NCBI GenBank assembly: GCA_016271365.2
Contig: CM057452.1
Span: forward strand, 1,242,695,001-1,242,759,000
Direction: 5' to 3'
From: Neoceratodus forsteri
Lineage: Eukaryota > Chordata > Ceratodontiformes > Ceratodontidae
DNA length: 64,000 bases
Under the pieces are notes generated by a model, which saw nothing but the letters and a program-made list of their open reading frames with translations, did no database searches and was not told the DNA's origin. Made by a program: the position numbers and the translations under genes. The number at the start of each line of letters is the position of its first letter. Position 1 is the stretch's first letter. Shown piece after piece: positions 10,700 through 22,429 of this stretch.

Positions 10700-11290
10700 G
10701 TATGGGAAGGAACGCGAATGCCTATGGCTGTACTTCCCCGATGAGCTGCAGCACAAAACTCCCTGACTTAAAAACGCTCATTAATGAGTACAATGGTGGG
10801 TGGTGAAGCCTGGAGAGATACTACAAAACATGCTTACAATACATCCAAGTAACTAGTCAAAAGATTAGTGTTGTCATTTGTGAAGTGATCATGAATAGTG
10901 ATTTGTGACTGCATTTGTGACCATGATGATGAAGAATGTGATTCAGTGTCGACAGTGTGAGATAACTAATATGGAACTGTACTGGGAACGCGAATGTCTA
11001 TGGCTGCACTTCCCCGATGAGCTATAGCACAAAACTCCCTGACTTAAAAACACGCATTAATGAGTACAATGGTGGGGTGGTGAAGCCTAGATAGGTACTA
11101 CAAAACAGGCTAAAAATACATACAAGTAACTAGTAAAAAAATTAATGTTGTGATTCGTGACGTGATCGTGAATAGTGATTTGTGACAGCATTTGTGACTG
11201 TGATGATGAAGAACATGATTTGTATCACGAGTGACTCATGATGATGGTTCTGACTTATAAACGCATATTAATGAGTACAATGTTCATGCA
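10700..11290. repeat. ~275-bp tandem repeat, two units and a partial third
   Basis: 'gaacgcgaatg.ctatggct' at about 10710 and 10986 begins two units that share 'cttccccgatgagct', 'ttaatgagtacaatggtgg', 'caagtaactagt' and 'gtgatgatgaagaa' / 'catgatgatgaagaa'. A third, partial unit starts near 11250 ('gacttataaacgca..ttaatgagtacaatg'). The array separates the two 1.1-kb copies. Confidence 0.78.
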
Positions 11291-11390
11291 GAATTATGCA
11301 CCTCACCTGTCCAGTACTCTGAAGGGAAGTCATAGAAACAACTGTGACTTAGTTACAGATGGAGATTGGGCCCTAAAGACATGCAAATGT

Positions 11391-12495
11391 ACAGACAGAT
11401 TAAGATTGCGCTGCACACTGAAGAGATGCAGATGCAAAGGCATAACACCTAACCAGTGTTCACCATCAGAAATTCAAATCTGGAAAAGAATACCTTTGCC
11501 GGTTGGGGAGGGCCATGGTGGGGGGGTAGTGTATTGAACTGCTGCAGTAACAGTCACTAGTACTAGTATCAGTAAAGATACCAGAAAGAAGTACAAAACT
11601 CACACAGCTGCAGTGGATAGCAGGTTCACATTGCTAAAATTATTATGTGGCACAATAAAAGGTGTCTGATTTGATGACACATGTCACACACATACTCACA
11701 AACACACTAAGTAATGCATAGCAAATTGAAAACTTCAGTAATATAACCACATATTTTAAACAAGCTAAAATTATGCACTGCTGCACCACAACAATCAGCC
11801 AAAAAATGGCAAGAATTATTGAAAATATTACTGTGTGTACATTAACGCAGTTGTACAAGAAAAATATCACCAGAACAGAAAGCACTGTCTTTTTCTCCAA
11901 GTTAATCAACCTACACCACAGATACGCCCCTCCCCCAAAGCACACTTCCACTGTCTCTCAGTACACAGACTGAATGTTGTACATTAACATTCGAAATCCA
12001 CACACAAACAATAAATGCTCGATGATATGAGCACAGGAGGGTTTCTTATAATCGATGAACTAAAGTTTCAGCAAAAAAATGACTCAAAAAGGCTTTTTTA
12101 ACAGCTTTTAGAAGGTCTGAATCACAGAGAGCTCTCAGAGAAGATTGTCTCCTACAGCTTCCTACACACACTACCCTAAACTGAGGCTGTGCAGAACAAT
12201 CTAGAGCCCATGTGACCTGAAATCCCATGAATCACTGCAAAATTCGCCTTTGGAGCTTAAAAACAAGGTGAAGTGTGGTGAAGTACACCATTTTCAATGT
12301 ACTTCACCTTAAGAATTGGTGGAGTAGTGGTTTGGGAAGGCGGAGTAATGTGAAGTCATTGTTTTCAATGGACTTTGCGTTACCCATTATAACACAAAGT
12401 TCTCTGCTTCATGTTGTGGAGCACTCTGCAAATTCGCCTTCACTCTGCAAATCACTTTGCAGAGTGAATTGGGGCCACTTTGCCCATTTCTACTG
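11391..12495. repeat. ~1.1-kb non-coding repeat, copy B
   Basis: Direct-orientation partner of 9605-10690, similar along its whole length. Near 12270-12310 the inverted pair 'ggtgaagtaca' / 'tgtacttcacc' could fold. The end 'ttggggccactttgccca' matches the end of copy A at about 10652-10670. Confidence 0.8.
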
Positions 12496-12499
12496 ACAG

Positions 12500-13325
12500 C
12501 TCATTTAAAACCTGGTTACCAGTTTAAAAATATTTGGGGTGTTCACACATGAATCAGGTGCCTAATACACAGTTGCAGCTGGTAACGGTGGACTTCTGGG
12601 GTGCACAGAAGTTTCCCAGTCTACCACTCTTGAAAACTGCCATAAATAAATCCCTGATAGCTGCCAAGGGAAAGGTCTCCCACGGCAGCTCTATCAAAAT
12701 GTAAATGCTAGTAACCAGATATTTGTGATCACAAACAGTGTTTAGGATTGCAGACATCAATACTGCATCCAGCACAGACTTCTGGCATGAAATTGCTCCA
12801 GTAACATGGTGTCATGCTAGGCCTAGATGCTATGACAAAAGGTGCTGCTGTCACAATACCCCAGCCCTCTACTTTATTGTCCACTTGTGGTCATGACATT
12901 CATGATTGTTTGTGTCCCAAGGCATTCATCCCTGTTGTTTCAATGGCCACTCACTCACTTTTCCCAGATCTTGTGTCTAGTGGAAATCCCCATCCCTATC
13001 TCTGGTCCTCTGTGTGGTCAAAAAAAACAAAGCTTGGTACCTTACTAATCTTGGTTCCATAGCACCAGTGTGATGGACTCTACCTCCCCTGTTACATTCT
13101 TGTAACAGACAAGTGAAACTGTTTTCAGCAATTCTGCAGCTGTGCCACACTTTGAAATATGCAGCAGTGGACTTAGAGACTGGGAAGAGATGATGCATAA
13201 CTCAGTGCATCATTAACATACTGGTCCCAGCCACTTGTACTGTGCTGGCAAAACTCCCATTGCACTAGTGCAGGGAAAGCATTGGAACCCCTTTTATGCA
13301 TGGGGAAGGGGTGGAACCTAGCTGC
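12500..13325. other. No gene or recognised repeat
   Basis: Ordinary mixed sequence. Open frames are short and without family resemblance. Confidence 0.5.
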
Positions 13326-13329
13326 TTAA

Positions 13330-14900
13330 CCCAGCCTTGTGGCTCTGGCATAGTACAGTATCTAAAATAATACTAAGGATGAGTCCTCCTCAAAACGCAA
13401 AGTAGCAAAAGTGTTGGAGGGGTGGAGGAAGACATAGGACTCCCTAACATGTATTATCAGTTATAATTGTTTTAGGACAAATGGTCTGAATTTAATCACC
13501 TGCAGGATGCCCAGTGTTTCATAGCCATGCGGGCCACTATTTCAGGGCCCACAGTGGTCCTGTTTTGAAAAGCAGAGAACTCAAATTATTTACAACATAT
13601 TTGTACTGTCAAAATTCAACTTGAACTAAAACAACCTCAATGTGCTGTTATAATTATGTCATTCAAAGTGTAATACAATATGCTATTTAACGTTCAACTG
13701 TTACTGACCTTAATTTTTTTTTTTTAACTATGGAGTCGGACCCAGACCCAGATCCCACCCTCAGGCCCTTCACTCTCTAACCCAAGTGACACCTAGTGCT
13801 TATTGATCTTTGGCAAAGTTACACAAATAAGTTTTTTTCTGCTGTGTTCTAGAAGACTTATATGCATTATTCCAGTCCCAAATATTAATATTAATGCACC
13901 ATGCTATTTCAGTCAGACTGCTCTTATGAACACCAGACAGACTTAAAATAAGCTTTTCTGCCTCACAAAATATCTCACCAGTTTGGAGGTTACATTTTTT
14001 TGCATTTCCTGAAAAAAATAGTGCATACTTATTAACTGCACTTTTGAAATTAAGATGCTGATATGTAGTTCAATGTTATCATTATGTTAATTTGTTAATA
14101 AAAATCATCAAATAAAAATATTAGTAATAGTGATACCTCCTTTATAGCATAGGCTTACTTAGCCATGTCTACCCTGTGAATCATTATGTTGAAAGGATCA
14201 CTCTGCATAATAAAAAAACAATGTCTTAACTCATTATCTCCTGGGCAGCCATTTCGTGTCAGGTAAACAATGAATAGTTCGGACTTCATGTGGAGCTATT
14301 GGAGGTAATGAGTTGTTACAATAGATCAGAAGCAGACTGTACCATGCTGGTTCTATTTTCCAACATTGTGCTTCTCTAGAAAAGTACAGTCTTTCTACAA
14401 CTGCACAACACCATATGCTAGCTTGACAAATTCATAATGAATCTATAGTGCTGTCTTTTTTCTTTTTCAATACTTTACATTATTCATATATCTAAACCAA
14501 TTAACATTGTTCCTAAATAGCATTGCTGCAGTCTCTTTACCTAGTATAATTTGTAGCCAGAAAAACGCACACATTTCAAATGTTATTTTAATGTTTCATT
14601 TTTTTTTATTTGCTGTTTACATCATGACCATCCCTGTAAAAAGCTCATTGCTGCTATCAGACTCATAAAATACTGCTCTGAGTAACAACATGCATATTGT
14701 TAAAAATTATTTCCTATAACATGCCTGCTATCAAAGTCAAAAAATATTGTTCTGTTGAGCCAACTGCATCATTTAAAGGTGTCTCTTTAAACATATCTGA
14801 TTGGTATGCCTCTGCTCTAGATTTCAAATGTAACTACAAAGATTTCTGTATAATTACTTGTTTAAAGCTTTGTAAAAAAAATAAGTGACAAAGCAATTGC
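13330..14900. repeat. Unclassified ~1.5-kb dispersed repeat, copy A
   Basis: This block matches 32600-34085 in the same orientation, 19 kb away. Shared landmarks in order are 'gaggagtcctcctcaaa' / 'gatgagtcctcctcaaa', 'caaaagtgttggagggg', 'gcacaacaccatatgct', and 'catatctgattggtatgcct'. The last shared phrase is 'aagtgacaaagca'. It is AT-rich and I found no coding. The family is unknown to me. Confidence 0.8.
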
Positions 14901-14904
14901 TTCT

Positions 14905-15600
14905 TACAGTACCTCATATTGCAGGTTTGAAGTGCTTAAGATGTGTGCCCATTACTCTGCCCTAAGTAGTAGTAGTTAATGCAGGTGACTTCCTTCCTTT
15001 TATGTGGGATAGACTCCTGTGGGGTGTGCCTGTGAGTCATGACACTGATCATTGTGATATCACAGGCTTACAGAGTGCTTCTGCCCACTACTTACCTCAA
15101 AGTGTCAAAGGCAAGGGAAGCAAAACAAGCAGATTCCCTATACCTCTATTAGGTGGTCCCCCAGAGAGTTCTGCCTGGGATTGTCACAAAAATGTATCCA
15201 GCAATTAAAACATAAAACAGTTAAATAAAATAAAGAAACTTATTTGTGATCACTCCACTGGGAAACACATTAGGTTTGAGAACCAATACTCCAGCTATTC
15301 TGTTTGTATACAGTCAATTTTTAACTATGTTCTAAATGTTCCTATATTAATTGGAATAATGCCACTATCCTCATCTGTGAAAAGAACAATCAGTAAATTG
15401 GGGCTTGGTGGGGACAGAGAGAGATAGGGGTGAGGGGCTAGCATGGGCAAAAACAGGAAGGGATAAGGGGAAATGAAAACAGGTTAAAATGAAGTGACAT
15501 GTTAGAATAAACATAGCCAAGCTGAATAACAAAAATGGAAATTATGCCTGCATCACAGTTGCATTATCATTGCATTCACTTTACTTATATAAGTCGGACA
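14905..15600. other. No gene or recognised repeat
   Basis: Contains a short 'tgatcattgtgatatcacag' near-palindrome at about 15045-15064. Nothing else assigned. Confidence 0.45.
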
Positions 15601-15649
15601 GGCAAAAAATGCCAAGTCCCAATGGTAGAAAAAGGGAATACTCAGAAGA

Positions 15650-16000
15650 AGTGTTGCCAATTCTCTTTTTCGTTGATGCCCCTATCAGTTTCCAGTGCTT
15701 CCAAGGTATATATGCACATAATTTCATGTTGCCTTAGATGTACCGTAGGTCCCAGTCTGCATCTTGGTCAGTTTTCTGGACTAACTCCAAGGCACTAAAC
15801 CTCAGAGATGCCACATTATGTCCCACTGAATTAAAGAGTTTATCAGCTGAAGATGTTGTATCATGTCTACTGATGTTAACTGAAGATTTTGTATCATGTC
15901 TGCTGATTCTGCCTTTATGTTCCTGTATGCAGGTTTTTAGTTGTCTTAGTGTCTTCCTGACATACATTAGTCACATGTGCAGGTGACTATGTATACCACG
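15650..16000 (-). pseudogene. GIY-YIG endonuclease domain of PLE-I
   Basis: The minus strand reads, with one frameshift, 'VVYIVTCTC' then 'MYVRKTLRQLKTCIQEHKG' and 'HFNSVGHNVASLRF'-like text ('FNSVGHNVASLRFSALEL'). These correspond to the GIY..YIG signature (here VVY..MYVRKT), the catalytic Arg/Glu region, and the His-containing strand of PLE endonucleases. An internal repeat of 'SRHDT' reflects a short duplication of about 30 bp at 15850-15900. It is the only endonuclease copy in the PLE-I array and lies at its 3' end, where the domain belongs. Confidence 0.8.
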
Positions 16001-16428
16001 TGATTACTGGTGCATGTAATATGGTCTCTGATTTTAAAATTCCTCTCCTGCAACAGAATTTCTGAATAATTCCTTTCTAGTAGTGTGGGGACAGAGCAAA
16101 TACCTCCCACAGGGGTAGTTTAATTTTCTTAATGGACCCAACAAGTACTGTTGTACTTCTTGTTCTCCTGGTCTGTGATGCACTGTATGTACTACAGTGT
16201 CTTTGATAGTTGAATTCCTCTTCCATGCTACCAGGGGTCTCTGTTTAAACTTAGGTACCTGTCTCCCACAGACTTCTAAAGTGTACCAAAGTTAAATTAC
16301 TAATATGATTTTGTTTGTGTGTATAGTATAGTGAATACTGAATACTACTCTTTCTGGTCCCCGTTGTTTGACTTGCTCATTTAGAACATCTTGTCTGTCT
16401 ACACTCTCTACTCTGCCTATAGCTTGTC

Positions 16429-17079
16429 TCAGTACTCTCTCCTGGTTGCTTCTATGTTTGAACTTACTACATATGACCTCTTCCTACTGTCTGTAATGCT
16501 CTGGTTGCTGCAATTTCTCTTGCAATGAAGAAATTGAGAATAAGGAATACTCTCAATGAGTCTGGGATTGTGGAATCTTCCTCTATGTAGTATGGTGTTG
16601 CGGTTGATGAATTTAAGGTATAATGTAGTTTCTATTCTTTGTGATATGTTGATTACTAGGATGTGTTGTTTGTTAAAGCCGACTGTGAATTTCAGATTTT
16701 CTTTGATTCTATTCATGTATGTATAGAATTGCTTCATCTCAGTGTCAGTACAGTACCTGTTCGCATAACTAATATATCATTGATATATCACCTCATCTGT
16801 TGATATACTGACCATACAGATTGTGTTCTGCTGATCAATTGGGCTCCACTTTGAAATGGTCCATACATAAGTTGGCATGTGGTGGAGTAAAAGTGCTGCC
16901 CATCACTGTCCCCCTGATTTGTGCAAAGCAAGCGTTCTTAAAAATGAAGTTATTTCATGTCAGAACAATCACTGTCAGCTTTATAAGGAATTCACTGGTG
17001 GTCTTTTCTTGGTCTTTTCTTGAGGGGTAAAAACAGGGAATGCAGTCTTTCTTCATGCAGGATGCAGACATATAAATGC
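16429..17079 (-). pseudogene. PLE-I RT segment, fourth (3'-most) unit
   Basis: The frame from 16737 reads 'KQFYTYMNRIKENLKF', 'HILVINISQRIETTLYLK' and 'IESIPYSQFLHCKRNC', the RT thumb region shared by Penelope-like elements. Just upstream the catalytic motif C reads 'YINDILVM', with Asn where the first catalytic Asp of YIDD is expected. The unit continues at 17815-17890 after a 735-bp insertion with a 12-bp target duplication. Confidence 0.8.
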
Positions 17080-17814
17080 CGCCACTTTTATTCCTCTGTC
17101 TCCTCCCATTTGTCCACTGCCTGCCATTCCCCTTCTTCCTTTCCCCTCTGCTTCCCTAACTACTGGTGCAGTGCATAACTCCTGTTACTAAGTCACACTG
17201 TATAGGTGGCTTTGAATTCAAGTATTCTAGTTAGTAGTAAATCTTTAATTCCACCTCTATTTGCTGTTTTGTTCCTTGTATAACTCATTTCCCTGTTATG
17301 TATTTACATAGATACATAGACAGTGTCGGCAGATAAGGGCCTATGGCCCACCCAGTCTGCCCATTTGAGCTTGTAAGTTCAGTTTGTTTTCCTAGAAGTC
17401 TGTTTCCCCTTACCCCTGACCACTAGAATTCCTTTATGTCTATCCCATGCATTCTTAAATCCCATGATTGTTTCAGCTCCCACCACTTCCTCTGGCAGGG
17501 TGTTCCACTTGTCCACCACCCATTCTGTGAAGAAATTCTTTCTTATGTTTCCTCTGAATCGTCCTCCCTCCAACTTCATCCCATGCCCTCTAGTCCTGGA
17601 ACATATTTTTCGCTTAAAAATAGTGTTTTCCTGCACTCTGTTTCTCCCTGTAAGATACTTGTATGTCTCTATCATATCCCCTCTCTTATTTCTGTAGCCC
17701 TGTCTATATAGTATTGTTGTCTTGTAATTGCTTTGTCACATGACATGAAACTTTTGTAAATGAGTTACAAGGTCAAAGGTTTTCTCCAAATATTTAATAA
17801 AGAAATAAAGAACA
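17080..17814 (+). mobile_element. A-tailed insertion with 12-bp target duplication, carrying a CR1 fragment
   Basis: The direct repeat 'ACATATAAATGC' occurs at 17068-17079 and 17815-17826, and PLE-I sequence continues across it. The insert ends in an A-rich run ('aataaagaaataaagaacaa'). Its 5' part (17080-17310) is pyrimidine-rich. Inside it, 17311-17705 is a CR1 3' end on the minus strand. The target duplication and A-rich tail point to L1-type retroposition. Confidence 0.7.
17311..17705 (-). mobile_element. CR1 LINE 3' end
   Basis: The minus strand encodes 'MIETYKYLTGRNRVQENT', 'SRTRGHGMKLEGGRFRGN' and 'RKNFFTEWVVDKWNTLPEEV', the conserved C-terminus of CR1 ORF2. A short 3' UTR ends at repeated 'tacatagatacatag' (17308-17322 on the plus strand). 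It is the same family as 1423-1667. The frame is open for 98 residues, so this copy is less decayed than its neighbours. Confidence 0.88.
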
Positions 17815-18274
17815 ACATATAAATGCTGGATATAAATGTTACAAGCCATACTCTTAAGTTTCTGATTTTCTCATTGAGTACATTTACAATTTTGAATGGT
17901 TCCTTTCTGGTAGTGCATCAACAGACCAAACACCTCTCAAAGGCGAAATTTATTTTTCTTAATGGACCCAACAGGTACTCTGTCCAGGTAGCCTCTCTGT
18001 TAGAACTTACATATGACCTCTTCTTTCTTTCGGTCATATTCTGGCATGCTACAATTTCTCTTGGCACACAGGAACTGAGAGTAAGGATACTCTGAATGAT
18101 TTTAGGATTGTGGTGACTTTTACTATGTAGTAAAGTGTTATGGTTGTGGGTTTATGGTATAATGTAGTTTCTGTTCTTTGTGATGTGTTGATTACTACGA
18201 TGTGCAGGAAAGAACTCTGTTGTTTGTCAAAGCTGAGGGTGAATTTCACGGTTTCTTTGATCTCATATATGTTT

Positions 18275-18620
18275 GTTTGCAAATCAATCAATCAAATCTT
18301 TATTTATCCAGTGAAATATCATTGAGCAAGCTCATTTACGAGATGGACCTAGTTACATCCAGATTATAATACAAAACAAGCATCAATATTTGCAGTGGGA
18401 ATAAAGCATAGTGTAAATGCAAATCAGGAAACACACATACATAACGTAACAGTTGATGCTAGAGCATCATCAAGACCAGTGAGCAGTGGGAACAGACAAG
18501 TCCATGGAGATACAGTGATGGAAACTGTTACAGTGATTTTCATAGGAAATAAAGGATAGGCGATGACCAGGTATTGCCATCTTGACAGACAGACAGAATT
18601 AAGTGATACAGCTTAAATAA
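18275..18620 (-). mobile_element. LINE 3' tail insertion
   Basis: The segment starts 'aatcaatcaatcaaatcttt' on the plus strand, a simple-repeat 3' terminus read from the other side. It interrupts PLE-I between 'tatatgtttg' and 'aaatccttcatctc'. The body has no coding left, so the clade cannot be named. The right edge is approximate. Confidence 0.5.
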
Positions 18621-18662
18621 ATCCTTCATCTCTGTGTCAGTCTTTATTCACAGAATGAATAT

Positions 18663-18811
18663 GGGAGTTTTTTTTAGGGAGGGGTGATAAGTTGTTTGTT
18701 TGTCTTGTCTTGTTTGTTTTATTTGGAAATATATGCAGCTTCCTGACATGTTTATTGCTGTATCCTATTGTGTATGCTACTTATAATTAATACAGCATAT
18801 TGAATAAAAAA
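18663..18811 (+). mobile_element. Short A-tailed retroposed insertion, 9-bp target duplication
   Basis: 'AATGAATAT' occurs at 18654-18662 and 18812-18820, and the ~149-bp insert ends 'gaataaaaaaa'. This is the footprint of L1-type retroposition. The insert is too short to classify; it could be a truncated LINE end or a SINE. It lies exactly in the codons for the RT YIDD region of PLE-I unit three. Confidence 0.75.
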
Positions 18812-19229
18812 AATGAATATATAATTGATATATTGCCCCTGACAGGTAATATATTGACATACTGATTGTGTTCTGTGATCAGTACATGATTCACTGCAAA
18901 ATGCTCCATATATAAGTGGAATATGATGGAGCGACAGTGCTGACCATTGCTTTCCTCCAATTTGTGCAAAGTAATTGTCCATAAAAATGAGGCAATTATG
19001 TGTCAGAGCAATCTTTGCCAATTAAATAAGGAATTCATTGGTGGGCTTTTCTCCTATTAGTCTTTTCTTGAGGGCTAAAATATGGAATGCTGTCCTTCTT
19101 TATGCAGGATGCAGGTATATAAATCTTGGACACAAATGTCACAAGCCATACAGTGCTTAAGTTTCTGATTTTCTCATTGAGTCCCTTTATAATTTCTAGA
19201 AAATGCCTAGAGTCCTTGATGTAGAGTTT

Positions 19230-20075
19230 TTAAAAGATTCCTTTCAGGTAGTATGTGAACAGACTGAACACATCGCACAGGGGTAATTTACTTTTCTCAA
19301 TGGACCCAACAGGTACTCAGTCCTGGTAGCCTACTCCATATGATCTCTTCCTTCTTTCTGTAATATCCTAGCATGCTGCAGTTTCTCTTGGCATGAGGGA
19401 ATTGAGAGTAAGGAATACTGTCAATGATTTGGGGCTTGTGGAAGCTTCTACTGTAGATATGTAATAAAGTGTTGTGATCAGTGGGTCTATGGTATAATTT
19501 AGTTTCAGTTCTTTGTGATGTGTTGATTACTAGGATGTGCCGGAAAGGAATCTGTTGTTTGTTAAAGTTGAGTGTGAATTTCAGGTTTTCTTTGATACCA
19601 TTCATGTACGTTCAGAATTCTTTTATCTCCATTTCAGTTCCTGTTCACAGAATAAATATGTCATCAATAGATATTGACACTAACAAGTGATATATTGATG
19701 TGCAGATTGTTCTCTGTGGACAACACATGTTACACTGCAAAATGGTCCATATATATAGTAAGTTGGCATATGATCATGTGAAAGTGCTGCCCATCGCTGT
19801 TCCCTGATTTGTGCAAAGTAATTGTCCTTAAAAATGAATTAATTTTGTGTCAGAACAATATCTGACAACTGAATAAGGAATTTATTGGTGGACTTTTCTC
19901 CTGTTTGTCTTTTTTTGGTGGCTAAAGATAGGGAATGCAATCATTCGTCATGCAGGATGCAGGTATATAAATCAGGGATATAAATGTCACAAGCCATACA
20001 CTGCTTAAGTTTCTGATTTTGTCATTGAGTCTCTTTCTAATTTCTAGAAAAGATCTAGATTTCTTGATGTAGATA
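19230..20075 (-). pseudogene. PLE-I RT segment, second unit
   Basis: Frame 19605-19297 reads 'GIKENLKFTLNFNKQQ', 'VINTSQRTETKLYHRPTDHNTLL' in part and 'DSIPYSQFPHAKRNC'. Upstream, motif C reads 'SIDDIFIL' followed by a stop, so both catalytic aspartates survive here, unlike in units one and four. The unit boundary near 19210-19230 and 20050-20075 falls at 'cttgatgtaga' on the plus strand, the 'YIKD' codons. Confidence 0.78.
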
Positions 20076-21500
20076 TTTTTAACAGACTGGACACTTCCCA
20101 CTGGAGTATTTTACTTTTCTTAAGTGACCAAGTGGGCATTCTGTCCTGCTAGATCATAAATACTGTATGACCCCTTCCTTCTGTCTGTTCAATTCTGGTA
20201 TGCTGCAATTTCTCTTGTCCTGAAGGAATTGACAGAAAGGAATACGCTCAGTTATTTTGGAATTGTGGAAGCTTTTACTATGTAGTATGGTGTTGTGGTC
20301 AGTAGGTTTACAATATAATGCAATTTTTATTATTTGTGATGTGTTGATTACTAGGATGTCCAGGAAAGGAATCTGTTGTTTGCTAAAGCTAAGTATGAAT
20401 TTCAGGTTTTCTTTCATTCCATTGATGTATGTTTGGGATTCCTTCATCTCAGCATCAGTACCTGTTCACAGAATGGATATATCATTGATATATTGATTCC
20501 GACTGGTAACATTTCAATGTACATATTGTGCTCAATGGACAAGACATGCTCCACTGTAAGATGGTCCTTATATAAGCTGGCATATGATGGTGTGAAAAGT
20601 GCTGTCCATTGCTGCCCCCTTGATTTGTGCAAAGTAATTGTCCTCAAAACTGAAGTAATTTGGTGTCAGAATAATCTCCAACTGAGTAAGGAATTCATTG
20701 GTGGGTGTTTCTCCTATTGGTCTTTTCTTGAAGGCTAGAAATAGGGAATGCAGTCCTTCTTTATGTAGGATGCAGATACTGTATATACATTTTGGACACC
20801 AAATGTCATAAGCCATACACTGCTTAAGTCTCTGGTTTTCTTATTGATTCCCTCTATAATTTTTTAGAAAATGTCTAGGGTCTTTGATGTAGAACTTCAT
20901 AAGTGATACCAGGGGTTTGATGAAGTAATCTATATATGATGACAGAGGGACTAGTGCCCAATTATGTCTGGAAACAGTCTGTTGAGAGGGTTTTCAGACT
21001 TTCATGGATTTTTTAGATACTGTAAAATGCTGGTGTCTGAGGGTGTGATTTCTAAAGTATTTAAGGCTCCTAGGCTGACATCAGCCCATATCAGCCCCTT
21101 GCTCCAAAAGTTGCTTAATTTCAGCTTTGATTTCAGGTAAAGGGTCTCTTTTTGGTTATTGGTAATTTGTGATGTTTGACAATAGCTTCAGACAATCTTA
21201 TCTGTAATTGCATTATTTGGTTATGACCACTCCACTCCCTTTTCCACCGACTTTATTATGATGTTCCTGTCATTGTCAAGTTCGTTATGGGCCTCTTTTT
21301 GTGAATTTGCAAGATTTTATCCTGTTTGTGAAGTATAAGTTCTTATTAACTGCTCTGTATCTCGCTAATTTCACAAACGTTTCTATAACTTGCAAGCTAT
21401 TTTTGGGAGGATCAAGCTTGATTTAACACCTAAGGCAATTGTCAGATCCCCGTTTCTCTGGCTTTCTGTCTGATCAAATGGGGCAACATGGTATTCAAGT
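20075..21500 (-). pseudogene. PLE-I RT segment, first unit, plus upstream fingers region
   Basis: Unit one (20900-20075) has palm text at 20816-20568 ('IILTPNYFSFEDNYFAQIKG'), motif C as 'YINDISIL', and thumb text at 20447-20154 ('LVINTSQIIKIALYCKPTDH'). Upstream, 21200-20900, it joins the N-terminal fingers of the same element, which also occur at 44680-45450 on the plus strand. 21200-21500 looks like further N-terminal coding in decay. Confidence 0.75.
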
Positions 21501-22425
21501 GTAGTTTTTCTATAAAACTTTTCTAGATCAATTCATAGATCAAAAAGTTTGATGTCAGCCATTAGTGAAAAAAAAGATAAGCAGAAGATTAAAACTTTCA
21601 GTTGTTTTTCTGTGAAAGTTTTATTTCTTATGCTAAAGACTGCCTCTTGTGACTTCCATTTTATACCTGAGTCTGAGATGGTTTCCTACCTCTGCACCTT
21701 ATTCTTCTCTTCCTCGTCTGTTTCCTCTTCCTCCATATTGTTCCCTCTGTTGTGAACATAGTTCAGACCTTAGCGGCTCTCTGTATCTCTCCCTGGTCTA
21801 GCCTGATTTTGAAAGTTGGTGTATGGTGTCTTGGCGCTGCTGTAAAAGGCTCTTGTTTCAGGTTTATTTTATTTATTTATTTAGCTTTTGTTTACCGAGT
21901 AAGCACACTAGACAAAGAATGCCTATTTTCAAGTGTTATCTGAAGTTCCTGTCAACTGTACTGGCTAATCACAATTCTTTGTGAGCTTTCACTATCTGAG
22001 TACTACTGTATAAGATGTCCTACAAAACTTCTAGTAAGTATATACTTTATCATTTCTATAAACATTCAGATCTTACTCAAACTGCCTTATTCTTGTTGTT
22101 TTAATCTGTTGCTCAAAGTCTTTTAGGTCTGTCCCTATTTTTCAATTATATTCTTGTGTTCACTTAAGTCTACCTTAGTTTTATATTCTTCCTTTGGTTT
22201 CTGAATATCGCTGCTCGGTTTGCTTCTTTTCCTCTATTATTGCCTTTTTTACTGCAACCATGAAATCACAGAAGCATTTATTGTGGATCCCATCTTAACT
22301 ATCAGACAGATTTTGAGACATGATGCCTACATTAGGCTAAACAAGCACCCATAATCTTTGAGGTATTCTTTTATTTCGTAAATAATGTGCTAGTATTAGG
22401 GATTGCCAATGAATTGCTTTTTTTT
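21500..22425. other. No gene seen
   Basis: T-rich sequence with a short 'ttattttatttatttattta' run near 21868. It may be the decayed 5' part of PLE-I. Not assigned. Confidence 0.4.
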
Positions 22426-22429
22426 TCAT

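Larger units (their letters stand above)
17890..19230 (-). pseudogene. PLE-I RT segment, third unit, with two insertions
   Basis: The unit carries thumb text at 18291-18049 ('EIKETVKFTLSFDKQ', 'VINTSQRTETTLYHKP') and palm text at 19021-18752 ('NCLIFMDNYFAQIGG'). Two later insertions split it: a LINE tail at about 18275-18620 and a short A-tailed sequence at 18663-18811. After subtracting them the unit is about 845 bp, like its neighbours. Confidence 0.75.
15600..21500 (-). mobile_element. Penelope-like element PLE-I with fourfold repeated RT segment
   Basis: On the minus strand this is one Penelope-like element. Reading 5' to 3', the RT fingers are near 21100-20900 ('AEIKQLLEQGADMG', 'LSSYIDYFIKP'). 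An ~820-bp RT palm-to-thumb segment then occurs four times. A linker follows, and a single GIY-YIG endonuclease at 15990-15650. The repeated units are about 20900-20075, 20075-19230, 19230-17890 and 17890-16020. The third and fourth units are lengthened by later insertions. All frames are broken. PLEs prime reverse transcription at target sites and use a GIY-YIG rather than an AP endonuclease. Confidence 0.8.
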
